64,000 bases of DNA from Rhizophlyctis rosea (GCA_027596075.1 JADGJC010000007.1:300645-364644); one strand, 5' to 3'; shown: positions 37,406 to 49,075, counted from the first letter of the stretch. Notes: generated from the letters alone by a model not told the origin. Made by a program: numbers and translations.

Positions 37406-38934
37406 ATGGCTCCGCCAGTAACGCAATCTCACAACCACACCAGTGCCGACATCAAAGCCGCTAGTCATGCTGCAAAGAACACGGAATCATCGGTCACTCC
37501 CACAAAGGAGGAAAAGCGGCTGTTAGTAGTGGTTGGCTGTGTTGGAGACAAAAGCTTTCAACAATGTAAACTCGTTGCAGAGGTAAGGATAGTGAATGAT
37601 TATTTCTGTGGTTTGGTTCTCTTTTGAACGTATCAAGACTGAAGAGCATAGCGACCCCACGGTCATATAGACACTGGCTGATCGGCATCCCCAAGCAGTT
37701 GCTTGCCACATCCTCGCATTCATGCCTATGGAGTATTATGAGTTTCGTCAGCATTTGAAAAAGGTATTGCATTATATTTTTGTACTGCTTTTGAGACAAC
37801 GGTCTCAATACATCCTCGATACACTTTGCAGGATTATGACCACCTCATTGATGCCCTATTCCCATCCGTCCTCGTCCTCTCCTCCCTCCCCACATCACCA
37901 TTCTTATCGCTAGCAGCTCTACCAACTCTTCCATCCCTGCAAAACATCTTTCAAAAAGCGCCATCGCCATCAAAAACAGCAAAAGCTAAACCCGTGCTCA
38001 TGAATGTGGCAGATCTGCTGGGTTGGGCGCGAGAAGCTCATGGATTTGAAGATACGAGACCGGGGCCATTGTATGTAGGACTGGCAAAGGCTGCTGAAGT
38101 GGAGGAGGTCAAAAGGCGGAAAAGGGAGGATGGGGTGAGTGAAGGACTCTTCGTTCCTCTGCACTGGGATCGCAAAAAAATGGTTGTTCGGGAGGCTTGA
38201 CTTCAAAAAGGCTGCCCATCTAATGTGCCTGCATCACGACCATCTGCTGCCTGCAGAGCGAATTCATATTCATGGACATTTCGTCGGGAGCATCAAAGTT
38301 TGGACGTCTTGTCTTTGAGGTAGAGTAAAATGCTTCCATAGGGAGGTACAACGTTGCGTTACGTCCCGATTCCCTTTTGTCATCTCCGCTGATCTCGTCC
38401 AAATCTTGCAAATAGCTACACGCAAAAACATGTCCACTCACAGTATCCCACTTCCTCCGCTTCGTCACTGGCGCACCTCAACCGAGTAACGGCCAAGCCT
38501 TGAGTTATAAGGGCACACAATTCACCAGAGTACTGCCGGGCGGATGGGTTCAGGCTGGAGAGATCATTGATGCTGAAGGAAAATTGATCGTCGGGGAGAG
38601 ACTGGCAGGTACGACGCTTGCTGTTCCAGTGGACCGATGCATTGGCGCTAAACACTCTTTCAATGTACCTCTTCCAGATGAAAATTTCATCCACCCACAC
38701 GCCCATAGCGGTACACTCTCATTCGCCAACGCAGGACCTCATTCGGCATTTTCGACGTTCATGATTGCCATGACTGCTAAACCCTATTTTGACAAGAAGT
38801 ATGTCTGTTTTGGGCGTTTGGTGGATGGAGAGGAGACTTTGAGAAAGATTGAGGAGGTGATGTGTGTTATGGAGCGGCCGGTTGTTGGGGTGGTTGTGAC
38901 AGATTTTGGGCTTTGGAAGAATGGGGAGGAGTAG
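37406..38934 (+). CDS. PPIL6: PPIL6-type cyclophilin
   Basis: Five exons, 37406-37582, 37671-37763, 37832-38134, 38257-38319, 38416-38934, all phase 0, giving 384 residues. Residues ~38-90 (LLVVVGCVGDKSFQQCKLVAE, then HILAFMPMEYYEF) and ~155-185 (NVADLLGWARE, PGPLYVGL) correspond to the N-terminal domain peculiar to PPIL6. From ~190 the cyclophilin fold follows: FIFMDISSGASKFGRLVFE, then SHFLRFVTG, KGTQFTRVLPGGWVQAGEI, ENFIHPHAHSGTLSFANAG, FSTFMIAM and FGRLVDGEETLRKIEE. PPIL6 is associated with motile cilia in animals. The canonical catalytic Arg-Phe-Gln motif is altered, as in many PPIL6 proteins, so isomerase activity is doubtful. It is convergent with the flagellar gene IFT80. Confidence 0.85.
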
Positions 38935-39102
38935 GTAGTGCATCCTCTGTGTTGCTGTATCATGAAGGGCACCAGCTATCAACATACGGCACTGGATGCA
39001 CGCTTTGATATGGTACTATTTTCCTTTGTATGTACATGAAACGCGGAAGATCAAAGTGTAGTTCGTGATGGCCTGGGTCCTACGATGGCGTTCCTCTTAA
39101 TA

Positions 39103-42100
39103 CTATTGATAAGGCCTTGCTGAAGATCTTGTTTTCTCGGCCTCTTCCTCCATTGCTAGCTTAGCTTTGATTTTTTCGTAGTCCACCGTGACCTGCGGAA
39201 CACAATAAACGGTGTTAATGGCGGCCCTCAGTTGCGAACCCTGTGCTATATTGCCGACACGTGCCCCTTGTGCATACTGCAAAAACCTCTTGCTGGTCTC
39301 CTTTCTTCCCATTGATCTCAGATACTTGTCCCGGAAGTACAAGACAGTGTCGACATGTGTCTTGTACTTGACAGCAATTTCCAGTGCTCTGTACGGTCAA
39401 GAGCAATGGTCAGAAGCTGCCGAGCTGTTGATTCAAACGTTGTGTTGAAAACTGTGTAAGTCGCATTACCTATCCCAATTGAAGAGATTAAGCCACATCC
39501 GGATAGCACGGTAGATCATGTTGGCGGAGAGAAGGATAGTTTCGGCTTCTTTGTGCTGGTGCCGGAGAAGGGCAAGCTCGGCTGAGCGGCCTTCGGGAGT
39601 CGGGATGTCTCGAATGTAGCAGACGTATTCCACCTTTTGCACCTGAAGGCCAAAGTTCATGTTCAGATTGGTCCTCATGATGGCAAGTATGAATTGCACG
39701 ATACTAGGATCGGTACATACCTCGTCAATGGCAGCGTACGCGACTTCAGCGGTGTTCAAATCCTGCCCATATATTGCCATAGCTGCCAGACATGCCCATA
39801 ACTCGTTCATCTGCCGAGGATCATGTTGAGTGAATGAATTGTGGACATACACGTAAAGGCTTACATAGTCACACTTAAATTCACATACCTTAACATAGCG
39901 ACACAATCTGATTGCTTCCTCCCACTGCTTCTTCCGTGCATGCTCCTGCAAAATGCCAGGCAGTGGCGTGATGCTGCTGACAGTCACGTTGGCCCCATCC
40001 GCTCGCCGAACAGTGCATTGTGTTCCAATGAAGTTCATGATTTGCGCATTTTTGCCAAAGTTGCTGAAGGGGAAGGTGATGAGGACCGCGATGTTGGAAG
40101 AGTATAAGACATGGTGGCATCCGCAATTCTCACCTGCCATCCCTCTCCAGCCGCGTCAAGGGTGCAATATCTTCATCGACAAAGACAACGTTGGGGTAGT
40201 ACCACACAATGAACTTGTAGTCCATTATTGCAGCTAGCATGTCATTTTCTGCGTTCCATGCGAATGTTTCCACCATTGTCCCTGCAACATCATGTGAATT
40301 CCCGGCACGCTTCGAAATTCCTAACTTAACAGAAAGAACCTACCCAACTTTCTCCAATTTGGCCTCAAAACTGGTGTAATATACATATCTCGGTTCTTAT
40401 CAACCACCACCAGCTGGCGACCCACGCCGGATTTCGATTGATTGAGAGCGATTTCAAGGATTTCCATTGAGTGCTTGAGAGAAGCTTCTCCCATAGGCCG
40501 TCCCGTGGTGACGTCAAAGATGTATATTGCTATGCAAAATGTCAGTGTTGCACTCACGAGCATTCATCGGCTGCCCATGCATTACCTTTATCATCAGCAC
40601 AATCTTTGACAGCAAGAGTATCATTTGACAGCGCAATTGTCTGTGACGTGACGCAATCTGCTCGCAGGCCCGCATACTTAGGTGCACTGACCAGTCGTGC
40701 TTCGTAGTTGAAGATTTGTATCCCGACGAAGTTGTCAACGATAACGAAGTAGCTGCGCACAGTGGTGAATGAGCTTGATCTGTACCATTAGACCATGCAG
40801 ACAGCGACGGGTCGCCTTACTCTGCGCTTTGCTGTATGCATGTTACACGTCCGTTGTTGGTTAGGTCGACAATAGCTGGCGTGTTCCAGTTTTTCTCACT
40901 GTACACGTAGCACTGAGATGAAGTTGTTACCACCAGATGGCCAAATCCGAGAGAGGCCTTGACAACTCTGTCACGGAACTCTATCATGGGGATCAGTGAG
41001 ATCAGACCAAGAAACATAAAGAACCAAAATCACCTACCCAAATGCTCTGTGGAGCCTTGAATAACATCGTGAACATGAATCTTATGCACATCGAGAAGTG
41101 TTACTTCATAGTTCTTCCACTCGTACCGCCTAAGTACAAACGTTAAAACAGCTTCGAGATACACTCCACGCCCCTGTCTGACCTGTTGATGATATGTCCA
41201 AACACCACTGCCCCTGATCCTCCAGCACACGCCATTTGTGTTCCATCCGGGGTCCATGCAATGTTGTATATGGATCCGCTATCTGGTTTCTCCATCGCGT
41301 ATGACCACTAAAAAAGCAAAAAAGTGAGAATTTTGACTGTTACATGAGGTTGGAATTGACTTACACCAAGTTTATCGCACACTCGTAATGTATTGAACGA
41401 CCCGACAGCAAACATCTCTCCACTGGGGTTCCATGCAATCGAGGTGACAGGATGCTCCCCTAATGTGCTGGAAAACAGTTGTCGTCCGTAGTTGTCCCAC
41501 ACCTAGTGGATGGCGGCATGAGGAAGTCCCACACTGTCAGCCCAGCATCTGAATTCAACTCATACCTTGTACTTCCGATCTTCGCCTCCAGACAGGATGA
41601 GGTTGTTGACTAGGTTCCAGTCCACCTTCAAAATCACTCCATCGTGAGCTTTCCACTGAAAAAGTAGGATATGTAAGTCCAAGCAATGCTTTCAGAAGAA
41701 ACTACATTCTTACTTGATTCGGTTTGTTAGATGGCTGCAGGTGCTTAATAATCAGATTTCTTCCATTAGTGAACAAAACTTGGTCGTTGTCGGGAGACCA
41801 TGCAATGGAATATGTTGGATACCCTGTTCACAATCTTACGTTTTGTTGTGAACTGTGAGAGGTTGCTGTGTCTGAGTCCTACCTGTCTGTGCCAGCACAG
41901 ATCGTAACATTCCACTGCGCGACCAGATTTTGATCTGCCCATCCTCCCCAGCTGTCACAAGTGCCGACCCCTCGTAGTTCCACCTCAGTGACAGCAACGC
42001 GCCCTTGTGTGCTTCGACAGACTTTTCTATCCGACCGCCTTTCGTGCATAAATAGAATCTTCCTTTGATGGATACCAGTTAAGGAAAGGTGGCAAGTATA

Positions 42101-42550
42101 TATTGATATTGCAATACATACCGTCAGTACCACCGACAACATAAACTTCTGCTCCTGAAGGTCCTTTTCCTGGTGTTGAAGGGAACCAGTGGATTTCTGT
42201 CACATATACAGGCGGTGGTGGCTCCGTCCCTTGCTTGACGGGAGGTGGACTGAAAAGTGTTGTGCTGACTGGTCCTAAAATCTCTCCGTCACCCGACCAG
42301 CGAAGCATTTGGCGATCGTCTCTGGCATGTCATATGTTAAAACTTTGTTATTGTAGCGCGGCATGTTCGCCACCTTACCCGCACGAATAGAGCTCATTGT
42401 TATCCGTCCAACCCACGCAGGTCACTATGTCTTTGTCTGGAGGAGAGACAGGATTATCAATCAGAAGATTTTAATGGACGACGCTCACTAGTTGACTACA
42501 TCGTAGTACGTACGTTTATGTACCTCGTCTTGATGGATCTTGAGCTTCAT
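39103..42550 (-). CDS. IFT80: IFT80, intraflagellar transport complex B
   Basis: Many short exons from the ATG at 42550 (MKLKIHQDE, as in IFT80) to the stop at 39103. WD-repeat blades are visible through the first half ([26 protein letters not shown]-type [34 protein letters not shown]). The second half is the IFT80 TPR-like region: [77 protein letters not shown]80 is a peripheral IFT-B subunit needed to build cilia and flagella, acting on anterograde trains. Its presence means the organism makes a flagellated stage. The C-terminal ~20 residues are charged and non-conserved. Only 168 bases separate it from PPIL6. Confidence 0.93.
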
Positions 42551-42891
42551 TGGAGCAGAGATGATGCGAGAGGTGAATCAGATGGCCGGTGCTGCCCACA
42601 AAGATGACAATCTCATTGAAGGAGTGAAAAAGTTACTGACCGCGGTGAAGCAGTAATGGGATTTATCAATGATTCAGTTATTAGAATGCAAAAGACTGGC
42701 ACAGCGGGAAGATCATCGCCTGTGCAAGTGTGTGTCCAACGACCCAAAACGCGTGTCGCCAGCCACACAAGTTCCTAAGCCACAAGCCATGAGTGGCACT
42801 GTTCCCGGCGTGCTTCCATTCAGAATCCAGATCCCTTCTGGATCCCTTCCCCCTTGTCCACACGTCATCTCATCCTCACTTTCACACCGTG
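42551..42891. promoter_or_regulatory. Divergent promoter region IFT80 / histidine phosphatase
   Basis: Should contain the promoters of both genes. I found no clear X-box (RFX) palindrome such as drives animal ciliary genes, but degenerate sites cannot be excluded by eye. Confidence 0.35.
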
Positions 42892-43979
42892 ATGCATATA
42901 ACCACAAACCATCGCTTGTCACTTCTAGTCTTTCTCGTCCTTGCTGGCTTTGTTGCCTCTTGTCTATCCGCTACCAGAAACAACGCGGAAAGCATCCTCG
43001 CCATGACAGACTCATTGTCCACCGAGAACCGCCAGAACACTCCCACGTACACGTACACTATCGTGCCGGGCTTCTTTGCTCAGAGCGACCCCAACACCAA
43101 CGACACAACCTTTCCCGAGCACCCCGACCGCTTTGGACTAGTCGATGATAGCAGCAACTGCTGGGAAACGTTCAAGCTCAAAATAGCAGAACTGAATAAA
43201 GTCGCACACGACAAAGGCGAAAAGAGTGAAGTCAAGTTTATACTTTTTCAACGTCATGGGCAGTAAGTTCCTCCCTAAACGTGCGACATAGTCATTGGTC
43301 TTGTTCCGGCCAGTTGACCAAAATCGTCCCCAGAGGGTACCACAACCTTGCAGAAATAAAATATGGCAAAAAGCTCTGGGACGAATACTACTCCAGGCAA
43401 CCAGAGTACTTCGACCCCACCCTTACTGACCTCGGTATCATCCAAATCAAAACTGTCAACGAAATGCTCAAAAAAGAAAGTCGAAACGGTTTCCCGCAGC
43501 CTGAATATTTGATATCCTCCCCTCTAAGCCGATGCCTAAACACCACACTCCTCGCATACGATGACGTCCTAATCGGAGAACCACAACCAAACCCCGCGCA
43601 AGTAATTCTATCATCGCAAACTCGCCGCACACTAACCCCCTACGTCCACGAGATCTTCCGTGAGCAATATGGTGATCACACCTGCGACGCTCGACGCTCA
43701 AGGACAGAATTGCAATCCTTGTTCCCCCAGTTTGATTACTGCGGGTTGTTCTCCGAGAAGGACGAGCTGTGGACACCCGAACGGGAGGCAGACCAGCATG
43801 TTAATGAGCGAATGAAGAAGGGATTAGATTGGATATTTAGTACGAGGAAAGACACATACATAGGTTTGGTAGGACATGGTGGGGTAGTAGAAGGTTTGAT
43901 CGCGGCTACTGGACATAGGGATTTTAAGTTGCTCCCGGGAGGGTTCTTACCGATGGTGATCAAGGCGGAATGGGAATGA
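42892..43979 (+). CDS. Secreted histidine phosphatase, Pmu1-like
   Basis: Two exons, 42892-43262 and 43334-43979, giving 338 residues. The ATG at 42892 starts a signal peptide (LSLLVFLVLAGFVASCLSA). An upstream in-frame start at 42793 would bury it, so it is rejected. The catalytic RHG motif is formed across the splice junction (FQRHGQGYHN), and the second His sits in GLVGHGGVVEGL. SSPLSRCLNTT and ELWTPEREADQHV are as in the phosphoglycerate mutase-like superfamily; the VPGFFAQSDP lead-in resembles fungal Pmu1 proteins. These remove phosphate from small phosphoesters. An NDT sequon and Cys residues fit secretion; the substrate is unknown. Confidence 0.85.
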
Positions 43980-44128
43980 TCTGGAACTTCTGTTAGCACG
44001 CTCGAGACACTCACTACCTGAAGGCCCACAAAGTCATCGAGTGAATGTACAGTATATTAGCCGAGCTAACCAAAAGTTACATAAAATACAAATGGAATTT
44101 CTCCCCCGCCCATCCGCGCACTTCAATT

Positions 44129-45753
44129 TCAAGCAAGAGCTTCCTTCAACTCCCCGTTCTCAACCATCTCCTTCACGATATCGAGTCCTCCCATCAATTC
44201 GCCCTTGATGTACAACTGAGGGTACGTGGGCCAGGAGGAGTACGCCTAGACCAAAAGTTGGGTAAGCAGGAACGGCATCAGCATATTGGAAAGACCATCG
44301 AGTTACCTTCAACCCTTGTCGGACTTCGTCATCTTCCAGAATATCAAAGCTGTATGCGGGTGAGCGAATAAGTCAAAAAGGCGGAAAGTAAACATTGCTC
44401 CTGTCCAATCAACACTTACGTGTCGAATGGAACCCCCTGGTCCTTCAAAATGCCCACGATCTGTCGGGAGAAACCACACTTCGGAGTGTCAGGGTCACCC
44501 TTCATGAAAAGCTGCAAAGATGAAACGGCCATTCAGTCAGTCTGTTGCGGAAGCTGATCTGCTTTTCACCCAATTCGTACCATGACCGTTGACTTGTTGA
44601 TCCTGCAAGCTTAGCATTTAGTATCTATGATAACATGCCTTTGACGATTGCAGACACTTTTGTTTCCACTTACAAGTTCTTCAACCGAGTGTTCAAATCC
44701 TCCTCCTTCGGAGCCAATTGTGCAAATTCGCCTGATTCAATCTAGTTGGAAAATGACCATCAGTTACACGTCCCTCTCGTAATACACATGATCCGTACCC
44801 ACCATCTCTTTCAAGATGTCAAGACCACCCACGAGCTCTCCATTGATGTATACTATATGCATCATTAGTATCGATATCATTACGAAAAATCAGTGCTCGG
44901 ACCAAATACTCACTTTGCGGATATGTTGGCCAATTGCTGAACTTCTTCAGACCCGACCGCACCTCTTCATCCGCCAGAATGTTGAACGAGCCATATTTCA
45001 CACCCTGCTCGTTTAACAACTCGATAGTCTGACGAGAGAATCCGCAACGGGGCTGTTGAGGTGTGCCTTTCATGAAGAGCTAAGGAAAAATCATCAGCAA
45101 GAGCCATTATGAATATGGGGTGCCCATCATACCATAACAGGTTGAGTGTTGATCAAACTCTTCAAACGCTTCTCCAACGCCGCTTCCTTGTCTACCGTTG
45201 ACTCTGTAGCAGCCTTAACTGCAGGTGCAGCTGGTGCTTTTGCGTGCTTTTCAATGATTGCGGTCAAGTTAGGTGCATTGGCACCTTCCACGCGGTCCAC
45301 GATTTTCCCGTTCTAAAGAGCGAGTTATGACTTGCCCCCGCCAGAGTGGCAGACTATGTTCTGAGAAACGATACCTTCACCACGACAAACGTCGGGACAG
45401 CAGCGATTTCGAATTGTTCTGAAATCTCGGGGAAGTTCTCGGCTTCGAGCTATGGGTTGCCACACCAAATGTTTAAGTATCACAAGCCGTTCACTGTGAA
45501 AGCCAGCCCCAACATACCTTAGCATACTGCAGAGTTGGATACTGGCGTGAGAGTTCTTCAAACACTTCGTTCATATCCTTGCAAGGCTCAGCCCATGTTG
45601 CCCAGAAGTTCAACACAGTGGTGGGGTTGGACTTTGCCATTGCGGTGAAGTCCGCTTCGGAAGCGATCTCTGTATGGGGACAGAGGTTAGCACCAGTCCC
45701 GTATTTGGATGCGAAGCAACAAGAGACTTGCCGTTGACGTTGTGCTTGGACAT
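44129..45753 (-). CDS. GLRX3: GLRX3/PICOT monothiol glutaredoxin, two Grx domains
   Basis: Multi-exon gene from the ATG at 45753 to the TGA at 44131-44129, ~330 residues. Domain order: a thioredoxin-like domain with WATWAEPC in place of a CxxC motif, then two monothiol glutaredoxin domains, each with CGFS (PRCGFSRQ and PKCGFSRQ) and WPTYPQ plus GGLDI. The family binds [2Fe-2S] clusters with glutathione and works in cytosolic iron sensing and iron delivery. Two Grx domains is the animal-like architecture; yeast Grx3/4 have one. The first intron appears to begin GC rather than GT (ATG exon ends at AACG, followed by GCAAGT); no GT donor gives the right phase. A bZIP-like palindrome lies ~290 bases upstream. 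Confidence 0.9.
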
Positions 45754-46306
45754 AGTGTATTGATAACAGTAAGTTGAGAGATGGGAAATGGCAGCGGCAC
45801 GAAAGATGTGGGGAACTTTCAGAAGGGTTTGGGTTTGAAATTCGAAATTGAGGGGCAAGCCGAGGTGGCTAAAATTGGCGCCTGGCGGTGTCAGGGGCAC
45901 AGTTTTGCAAATCCATATGGACCCTTGGCCGTGAAGCAATCAAAGGCAACATTGAACTTATGCTATTCCTGATGCCTTTTTCCATGAAAGATATATTAGC
46001 AAGCGACCCAATGAACCCATTCACGTCATAAGAAAGGCGTTATGACGCGTCAGAAACCCATCTCTATTTTATGTTTTATGTTTGATTCAGAAAAGTACAA
46101 ATGTTACAAGAAATCCCCCACCAAACCCCGACAAATCACCCTTTCAAGAAAAATCTTCTATTTCCCAAAAAGAAAACGAAATTACTACACTCTACTCTAC
46201 TGAGCGAAGATACAAGGGCGCAAAAAACCCTTCCGAAAACATTTCATAGAGTTGAGACATCACGCGGTTTCTTTGACGTTTTTTTCGTGAACGGTTTTGA
46301 CGGGTT
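45754..46306. promoter_or_regulatory. GLRX3 promoter and FAM72 3' flank
   Basis: Contains a perfect 10-bp palindrome TGACGCGTCA at 46043-46052, of the CREB/ATF bZIP type, overlapping an inverted repeat of CGTCATAA and TTATGACG (46024-46047). It lies upstream of GLRX3. No further gene seen. Confidence 0.45.
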
Positions 46307-47620
46307 TTATCGGCACATCATCTCGTATTTGACGGACAGCGGCACCTCGTCGTGGTCCTGTTCTGCACAAGGAAGTGCTGCCCAGCGGAGTGGTTTGCCG
46401 CCGCTGGAATGGTCGAGGCGTTCGATGGGTTGTACGCCGTCGGAGAGGAACATCCAGAAGTGACCTGATTATCAAAAACATTGTCAGACATCGTGGATGG
46501 AAAGTGATGTATAAGGGCGGCAAAGTCTTACCATTGTTGCAAGCGTCCAGACATTTCTCGCATGGCTGAGTAACGTGGTACCCGACGACATTTCCACAGC
46601 CAAGGCATGCTGCGTCCCGGATGCGACATCTATATCGGCAAACAGAAGCATTATACGTCAATCTCAGATCCTTCAGAGAACCACTCCTCCCACAAGAAGT
46701 CACGAACTCCACACTCACAGCAATACTCACAAGCAATTCTGCGTCACATAGTCCTGCCACACCAGCTGAACCCCTACGGGCGGCGTATCCGTCGAGTACA
46801 GCTCCACCTTCGTATTCCCCAACAAGATAGCCTTCATCCCACGCGTGCACATCAGCGAAGTGCAGTGCTTGCAGAACAGCTTGCAGACGAGTTTGGAACG
46901 GAAGTGCGGGTGGATGGACGGTTGTTGGGCGTTTGGGGTGAGGGAACGCTGTTGTTGTTGTTGCTGTTGCTGTTGCTGATGATGGTGTTGTTGTTGTTGC
47001 GACTGCTGCTGGGATTGTGGGCGGGCCGGCATGGGAGGAGTGGCAGAACGTGTTACCGACGACATTGGGATTTGCGGTGGGTATTGCTGTGGGGAGGAGG
47101 TGATTGGTGGAGTTGGGAGGGAGGATGTTGGGACGGGACGTGGTGGAATTGGAGGAGCTTCGGTACCGAGGTTGGTCATGATGTGGTATTGTTCAATGAT
47201 GTGAGATTGGGACGAATTGTGGGCGGTGAACTCCCGATGCTGGACATGACTTGCGAGATGGTGACGGTTGTGCTGATGGCGTCCTCCTGTCCGCGTCGTC
47301 CGTGATATTGCACCATTTGCTGCCCGATGCCTTGCGCTCGATGAATTTCCCGATGCTGATGAAGAGACAGAGCTTGCAGAGGAAGACAATGATGCACGGA
47401 GCAATGGAGGCGGGAGATGCGGGTGCGGCGCGCCAGCGCGACGCGAATGTCGTATTGCAGTGTTGCTGTTGGTTGCGGGTTGATTGGTGGCAGCGATGTG
47501 TTCAGAGGCTGGATTGAATGGCTGGAACGACGGCGGTGGAATGGCGGAAATGTAGCCTGATGAGAAGTCGAACGTGGGCGGAGGGGACGGGAGACCGTAC
47601 TGTGGCGGGAAGACAGGCAT
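46307..47620 (-). CDS. FAM72: FAM72 family protein with long Gln-rich N-terminus
   Basis: Three exons, 47620-46731, 46629-46532 and 46464-46307, giving 381 residues. The first ~230 residues are low complexity: Pro/Ser-rich, then a Gln/His run. The last ~150 residues match FAM72: SKLVCKLFCKHC, TRGMKAILLGNT, LYSTDTPP, AACLGCGNVVGYHV, CEKCLDACNNGHFWMF and a final MMCR. The four CxxC pairs suggest a zinc-binding fold. Human FAM72A binds uracil DNA glycosylase UNG2 and promotes its loss; whether this holds in fungi is unknown. Animal proteins consist almost only of the C-terminal domain, so the extension is a lineage feature. The frame upstream of 47620 has no ATG before non-coding sequence. Confidence 0.88.
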
Positions 47621-48598
47621 TGAGGCTTTCGGGTAGTGTTGATGGGAGGAAAGGAGGTATGGCAACTGCAACCAACGTGAACTTGCAAAACGGAAAGCGT
47701 CGAAGCAAGAAAGGCAAGAAGGTTCAAGCGGAGAGTTGAGAGTGCGTCGCTCCTTTCATAAGCGTGATGCAAGGAATTACCCGATTGACATGATTGTGGG
47801 GAAGGTGAAATTCCGTGGGCCCGGACAGAGTGATGTCCGGTGTGGTGCGCGACGATTGTCCGTAAAACGTCCGTGTGGGCCATTATGGATTGGCAGTCTC
47901 GTGTTCGGTGATTATCCAATCGGTCATTACGTTTACCAGCTCGATCAGGCTGACGGGATCAACATATGCGTCATCTGGACACTTCTCTTACCAGTCCGGC
48001 TATAGTAAAAGGGACCTAAAATCTTTCAATCAGGGTGCGTCGCTCCTCATCGTCAGCAATCACTACCGTCACTAGGGCAAAAACCGCCGTTATTTGCTGC
48101 TTGTGTGGTAACTTCGACGTCGATCACAGGCCTCACCAGCTGCCTTTGACCATCACTTCAATGTGGTGAGCTCGGTCGGGTGCATCATAGCAGGCCCATG
48201 CGGGCGAGATGTGTTTGGTGATCTGTGATATTCCATCATTGGATTGCGTACTATTTGGCTGGACAGCTGCGGGGACCCGAGTCTGACACACTTGAACCCT
48301 GGCAAGGGGGCGCAAACTTTTTGGGGGCACAATTCAATTAATCAAATGGTGCATCAAATGATGTGGCGCAAACAGTGACAACATTCACACCGCCCGACAA
48401 GAAACCTACCACGTAAGCTAACCTTTTCTGGTCTTTGGCAGCTTCGCTCAAAAAACACATAGCGTCTTCATATTGACTCGGGTACATACAGGAGGAAAAC
48501 TACAGCTATATACATATATCACCGGTTACTACTTTACATATACAAATGAGGTGCAAAAAAGAACAAATGGACGTCAACACGTCACCATATTCGCATCA
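47621..48598. other. Long intergenic region, nothing firm
   Basis: Almost 1 kb. The 13-mer GTGCGTCGCTCCT occurs twice, near 47741 and 48033, possibly by chance. Open frames lack domain or codon support. It includes the FAM72 promoter and the 3' flank of the next gene. Confidence 0.35.
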
Positions 48599-49075
48599 TC
48601 ACTTCTTCCTATCCATAAGTGACACGGACTCTTCATACTGCGGAGGCGCTCCCGAGCCTGAAGCAACTCCAAAATTCCCCACCCCTCCAGCATGCAATCC
48701 CTGTGTCCCCTCATCCCTCCTAACAACCTTCCCAACACTCAACACCGAACCGCCCGCAACATCCCCCTCCATAAACAACCCCCCATACTCAACACCCTTC
48801 AAATCAACCGTACTCCCGGAACTAAGACACATAACACTAACATTGCCCACACTCCCCTGAAACTTGACCTTCGATCCGCTGTGGACCCACAACTCCAGAT
48901 TCAACCACGGAGTGTTGATCGTGCCGTTGATGGTGGAGCCGCTGGTGACGACTAAGCGGAGCGGGTCGGGTGTAGGGTGGACGGGAATGAGGGTTTCGAT
49001 GGGGACAGTGGAGCCGGAGGATATGCGGCGGTAGGGGTGGGGTGGTTCGGGGTAGATGGAGCAGCAGCAGCCCAT
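48599..49075 (-). CDS. Putatively myristoylated Gly-Ser repeat protein
   Basis: Single exon of 158 residues from the ATG at 49075. The start MGCCCS is a classic dual-acylation signal: Gly-2 for N-myristoylation and Cys-3 to 5 for palmitoylation, so the protein should sit on the inner face of a membrane. A longer upstream frame would destroy this and is rejected. The body contains spaced SGST/SGSK units (SSGSTVPIE, TSGSTINGT, HSGSKVKFQ, SSGSTVDLK) alternating with hydrophobic strands, suggesting a small parallel beta-helix like those of bactofilins or DUF4097-type proteins. The C-terminus has PPQY, a PPxY motif for WW domains of Nedd4/Rsp5 ligases. Family unknown. Confidence 0.65.
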   Translation of the reverse strand: MGCCCSIYPEPPHPYRRISSGSTVPIETLIPVHPTPDPLRLVVTSGSTINGTINTPWLNLELWVHSGSKVKFQGSVGNVSVMCLSSGSTVDLKGVEYGGLFMEGDVAGGSVLSVGKVVRRDEGTQGLHAGGVGNFGVASGSGAPPQYEESVSLMDRKK

